A stretch of DNA of 6,030 nucleotides from contig JAHWKV010000072.1 in NCBI GenBank assembly GCA_019347725.1, positions 1 through 6,030 of the forward strand, given 5' to 3'. The position numbers were made by a program, and so were the translations under genes. This DNA comes from Actinomycetota bacterium (GTDB lineage: Bacteria; Actinomycetota; CADDZG01; JAHWKV01). Shown here in pieces: positions 4,296 to 6,030 of this stretch. The notes under the pieces are model-generated. The model did not search any database. It was given only the letters and a program-made list of their open reading frames with translations, and was not told the DNA's origin. Numbering within the stretch: the first letter of the stretch is position 1; the number at the start of each line of letters is the position of its first letter.

Positions 4296-5072
4296 ATGGC
4301 AGGCCCGGAAAACGCCAAATGGACGCGCCTCGCGGCACTGGGTCTACTGCTTGCCGGCCTAGCCCCGGCCGTGGTCCTTGTGGCCCTACTAATCTGGGGG
4401 ATGGATGCACAAGAGGACCTGATCTTCCTCATATCAGCGATGGTGATCCCATTCGTCGGCGCCCTACTGGCATGGCGCTTTGGCGCCTGGACAAAGTTCG
4501 TGGCAATACTGGCGGCACTACTGACTGCAATGGCGATGTTCTGGACCGCTTTTGGTTTGGCGCAACCAGCGTCGTTTTTCGATTTTGTTCCGGGAATCCT
4601 GTTAACGGTCGGAACGCTTATAGCGATTGGAGCAAGTATCGCCGCACTCATAGCCGGCAACCGGGGCCGTATGGCTACGGCGCCGGAGGGCGGGGAAAGG
4701 CTGGGTATCGCCCTCGCGCTAGGGCTGGTCGTCGTGGCTGCGGTGGTGTCGGGCGCCCTTAATCTCACGACCCGCGGGTCGGCCGATGCCGGAGAGGCTG
4801 AGACTACGGTTACGTTAAAGGGCTTTGAGTACGGCGAGGCGGGCTATGTAGTGGCGGGCGGCACGGAGGTCTTCGTACGCAACGACGACCCATTTGCACA
4901 TACCTTTACCGTGGAGGAGCTCGGTATAGATGAATCGCTGCTCGGAGCCGGCTCCAAGCTCATCGACATTCCCGCCGAACCCGGTACCTACGTTCTGTAC
5001 TGCCGTATCCACACCAGCCAGCCGGAAGATCCACAAGCGGACGGCATGGCGACCGCGTTGACGATCCTGTAA
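4296..5072 (+). CDS. Five-helix membrane protein with C-terminal cupredoxin (type-1 copper) domain
   Basis: This 258-residue protein starts at the ATG at 4296, behind AGGAGAGG. Hydrophobic helices lie at about residues 12-34, 41-62, 67-89, 98-121 and 136-156. The loops obey the positive-inside rule for an N-in topology: acidic GMDAQED outside; WRFGAWTK and GNRGR inside. The C-terminal domain (about 165-258) is thus placed outside the membrane. It has the cupredoxin pattern of beta strands and the expected copper ligands: H202 in DPFAHTF, C236 and H239 in YVLYCRIH, and M251 in GMATALTIL. The Cys-X2-His spacing is standard, but the gap from H239 to the Met is longer than in plastocyanin-type sites, with an acidic insert (SQPEDPQAD). 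A type-1 copper centre transfers single electrons. Divergent pairing with a quinone-linked flavoprotein suggests a shared electron chain (inference). I do not recognise the membrane part. Confidence 0.87.
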   Translation: MAGPENAKWTRLAALGLLLAGLAPAVVLVALLIWGMDAQEDLIFLISAMVIPFVGALLAWRFGAWTKFVAILAALLTAMAMFWTAFGLAQPASFFDFVPGILLTVGTLIAIGASIAALIAGNRGRMATAPEGGERLGIALALGLVVVAAVVSGALNLTTRGSADAGEAETTVTLKGFEYGEAGYVVAGGTEVFVRNDDPFAHTFTVEELGIDESLLGAGSKLIDIPAEPGTYVLYCRIHTSQPEDPQADGMATALTIL

Positions 5073-5128
5073 CGCTCCGCCGTTGAGTATAAAGCTAGAC
5101 CTTGTAAGTCCGTTTGGCATGGGGTAAA

Positions 5129-5152
5129 CGAGCGGCTCGAGCCTCGCTCGAG
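5129..5152. repeat. Nested palindromes upstream of the methyltransferase
   Basis: GGCTCGAGCC (5134-5143) is a perfect 10-bp palindrome. A second CTCGAG follows at 5147-5152. CGAGCG (5129-5134) pairs with CGCTCG (5145-5150), while the two CTCGAG copies (5136-5141 and 5147-5152) can pair with each other, so two mutually exclusive folds exist. The cluster ends three bases before the GGAGGGG ribosome binding site. It could be an operator, an mRNA switch-like structure, or a terminator for the cupredoxin gene; no T-run follows. Confidence 0.4.
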
Positions 5153-5166
5153 TTGGGAGGGGCGAC

Positions 5167-5811
5167 ATGCGCAGTAAGGTTTCACATCCGGTGTTCTCCC
5201 GAGTTTACCTTCGGCTTAGTGAGGTGATGGAGCGTAAAGGTGGAGCGGAACACCGTCAGCGGTTGCTGGGCAATCTAGCCGGCCGGGTGGTCGAGGTGGG
5301 AGCCGGGAACGGCCTAAACTTCCCCTATTACCCTCTTGACGTTACCGAGGTCACGGCGGTGGAGCCCGAGCCCAGACTCCGTGCAGCTGCGGAAAGGGCG
5401 GCCGAAGATGCGCCCGTGCCGGTAGAAGTCGTGGATGGGTTGGCCGACGCCATTCCTGCAGCCTCAGGCGCTTTTGACGCAGGGGTGGTTTCCCTGGTGC
5501 TTTGCTCGGTGGAGGATCAGGCGGAAGCGCTGGCCGAGCTTTATAGGGTAATTCGCCCGGGTGGGCACTTGCGCTTCTACGAGCATGTTGTAGCCGAGCA
5601 CACGGGCGTGTTGCGTACCGTTCAAAAGATAGCCGACGCCACGATCTGGCCCCGTATGGCGGGTGGATGCCATACCGGCCGGGACACGCTGACGGCGATC
5701 ACCGCAGCAGGTTTTGTCGTCGAGGACCTAGACCGATTCCGGTTTCCCGAACGGCCACCACAACCGGCCGCCCCTCACGTTCTCGGTCGTGCGGTCAGGC
5801 CGGTAGATTGA
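5167..5811 (+). CDS. Class I SAM-dependent methyltransferase
   Basis: This 214-residue Rossmann-fold methyltransferase (Methyltransf_11/UbiE-like group) starts at the ATG at 5167, behind GGAGGGG (5156-5162) at 4-base spacing. Motif I, VVEVGAGNGLNF, is at 41-52. The acid that binds the SAM ribose is E66 in AVEPEP. GLADAIPAASGAFDAGVVSL (91-110) follows, then VLCSVEDQ (111-118) and motif III RVIRPGGHLRFYEHV (127-141). The end APHVLGRAVRP (202-212) and the N-terminal HPVFSRVY resemble small methyltransferases related to the human METTL7 type, so the protein looks complete. Substrate cannot be read from sequence; a small thiol, lipid or quinone is possible for this group (family-level inference). 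It follows the cupredoxin gene by 94 bases on the same strand with a palindrome cluster between, so co-transcription is uncertain. Confidence 0.9.
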   Translation: MRSKVSHPVFSRVYLRLSEVMERKGGAEHRQRLLGNLAGRVVEVGAGNGLNFPYYPLDVTEVTAVEPEPRLRAAAERAAEDAPVPVEVVDGLADAIPAASGAFDAGVVSLVLCSVEDQAEALAELYRVIRPGGHLRFYEHVVAEHTGVLRTVQKIADATIWPRMAGGCHTGRDTLTAITAAGFVVEDLDRFRFPERPPQPAAPHVLGRAVRPVD

Positions 5812-5843
5812 ACCGGTTTACCTATCGGTCGAGGGCTGCGCCG

Positions 5844-6030
5844 CTACGCGTGTCGGTTGCTTACCCCACCAGCGCCGGGGCCGAAAGTCGCAGTGGCGCC
5901 GGAGCTGCGGTCCGACACTTCACCCGGGTCTGCCAAAAACTCTCCCGCCATCCACTCGACCAGCCCGTATAGCCCCCGTTCCTTCTCGAGTGCGCGGTAC
6001 AGATCGGCGGCCGGTTGCTGGATAATCCGG
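5844..6030 (-). CDS. C-terminal fragment of an unrecognised gene (partial, runs off right edge)
   Basis: A minus-strand frame is open from the window edge for 61 codons to TAG at 5846-5844. The first half reads as structured protein, RIIQQPAADLYRALEKERG then LYGLVEWMAGEFLADPGEV, a probable helical segment. The rest (DRSSGATATFGPGAGG and on) is Gly/Ala/Ser-rich and probably a disordered tail. Codon third positions are mostly G or C, supporting coding. I do not recognise the family. It converges on the methyltransferase gene with a 32-base gap, in which I see only a 4-bp ACCG/CGGT pair and no convincing terminator. Confidence 0.6.
   Translation of the reverse strand, partial: RIIQQPAADLYRALEKERGLYGLVEWMAGEFLADPGEVSDRSSGATATFGPGAGGVSNRHA

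Noticed and set aside
4277..4768. A 163-codon minus-strand open frame opposite the cupredoxin gene
   Set aside because: Its peptide is Ala/Ser/Pro/Arg-rich without motifs and lies opposite a well-supported membrane protein with copper ligands; it is a high-GC antisense frame.
5667..5972. A 101-codon plus-strand frame running past the methyltransferase end
   Set aside because: Arg/Ser/Pro-rich shadow. The methyltransferase is complete without it, so it is not a frameshifted C-terminus.
1..6030. tRNA or rRNA genes, CRISPR repeats, insertion sequences
   Set aside because: I saw no cloverleaf with a CCA-type end, no regularly spaced repeats, no transposase motif and no terminal inverted repeats with target duplications.

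Overview
The window comes from a high-GC bacterium, roughly 60-65% GC by eye. The gene content (a two-helix actinobacterial-type membrane protein, a YihY/BrkB permease, a short PspC protein, an SQR-like flavoprotein and a cupredoxin) and the strong GGAGG-type ribosome binding sites suggest an actinobacterium, possibly of the Rubrobacter/Thermoleophilia kind. That placement is inference: there is no rRNA or other marker gene. Most products are membrane or membrane-associated proteins.

Left part (1-1392): a minus-strand gene for a two-helix membrane protein (641 down to 165) ends at a TAG. The same reading frame then continues, open and strongly coding-like, to the window edge. Divergent from it is a 213-residue membrane protein (751-1392). 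Its first four helices look like a voltage-sensor domain with a textbook S4 (a basic residue at almost every third position). The two helices that follow lack a recognisable ion-selectivity filter. It is the most unusual protein here.

Middle (1393-2996, plus strand): a 219-base gap with candidate -10 elements and a possible 46-codon upstream ORF leads into a YihY/BrkB family membrane protein (1612-2556). Next come a 60-residue PspC-domain protein (2671-2853) and a very short single-helix protein of 23 residues (2925-2996, TTG start). A perfect 8-bp inverted repeat runs into the ribosome binding site of the last one. These three form a plausible envelope-related run, although the gaps between them carry possible terminators or regulatory structures.

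Right part (3010-6030): a minus-strand FAD/NAD(P) oxidoreductase of the sulfide:quinone oxidoreductase superfamily (start at 4191) converges on the 23-residue gene. A perfect 8-bp hairpin lies in its last codons. About 100 bases away and divergent is a five-helix membrane protein with a C-terminal type-1 copper (cupredoxin) domain (4296-5072). The pair shares one control region and could form a quinone/copper electron-transfer unit (inference). A class I SAM-dependent methyltransferase (5167-5811) follows behind a cluster of nested palindromes. The window ends in the C-terminus of an unrecognised minus-strand gene (stop at 5844).

I see no tRNA, rRNA, CRISPR array, transposase or attachment site. 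No gene-free stretch exceeds 300 bases; the longest is 1393-1611.
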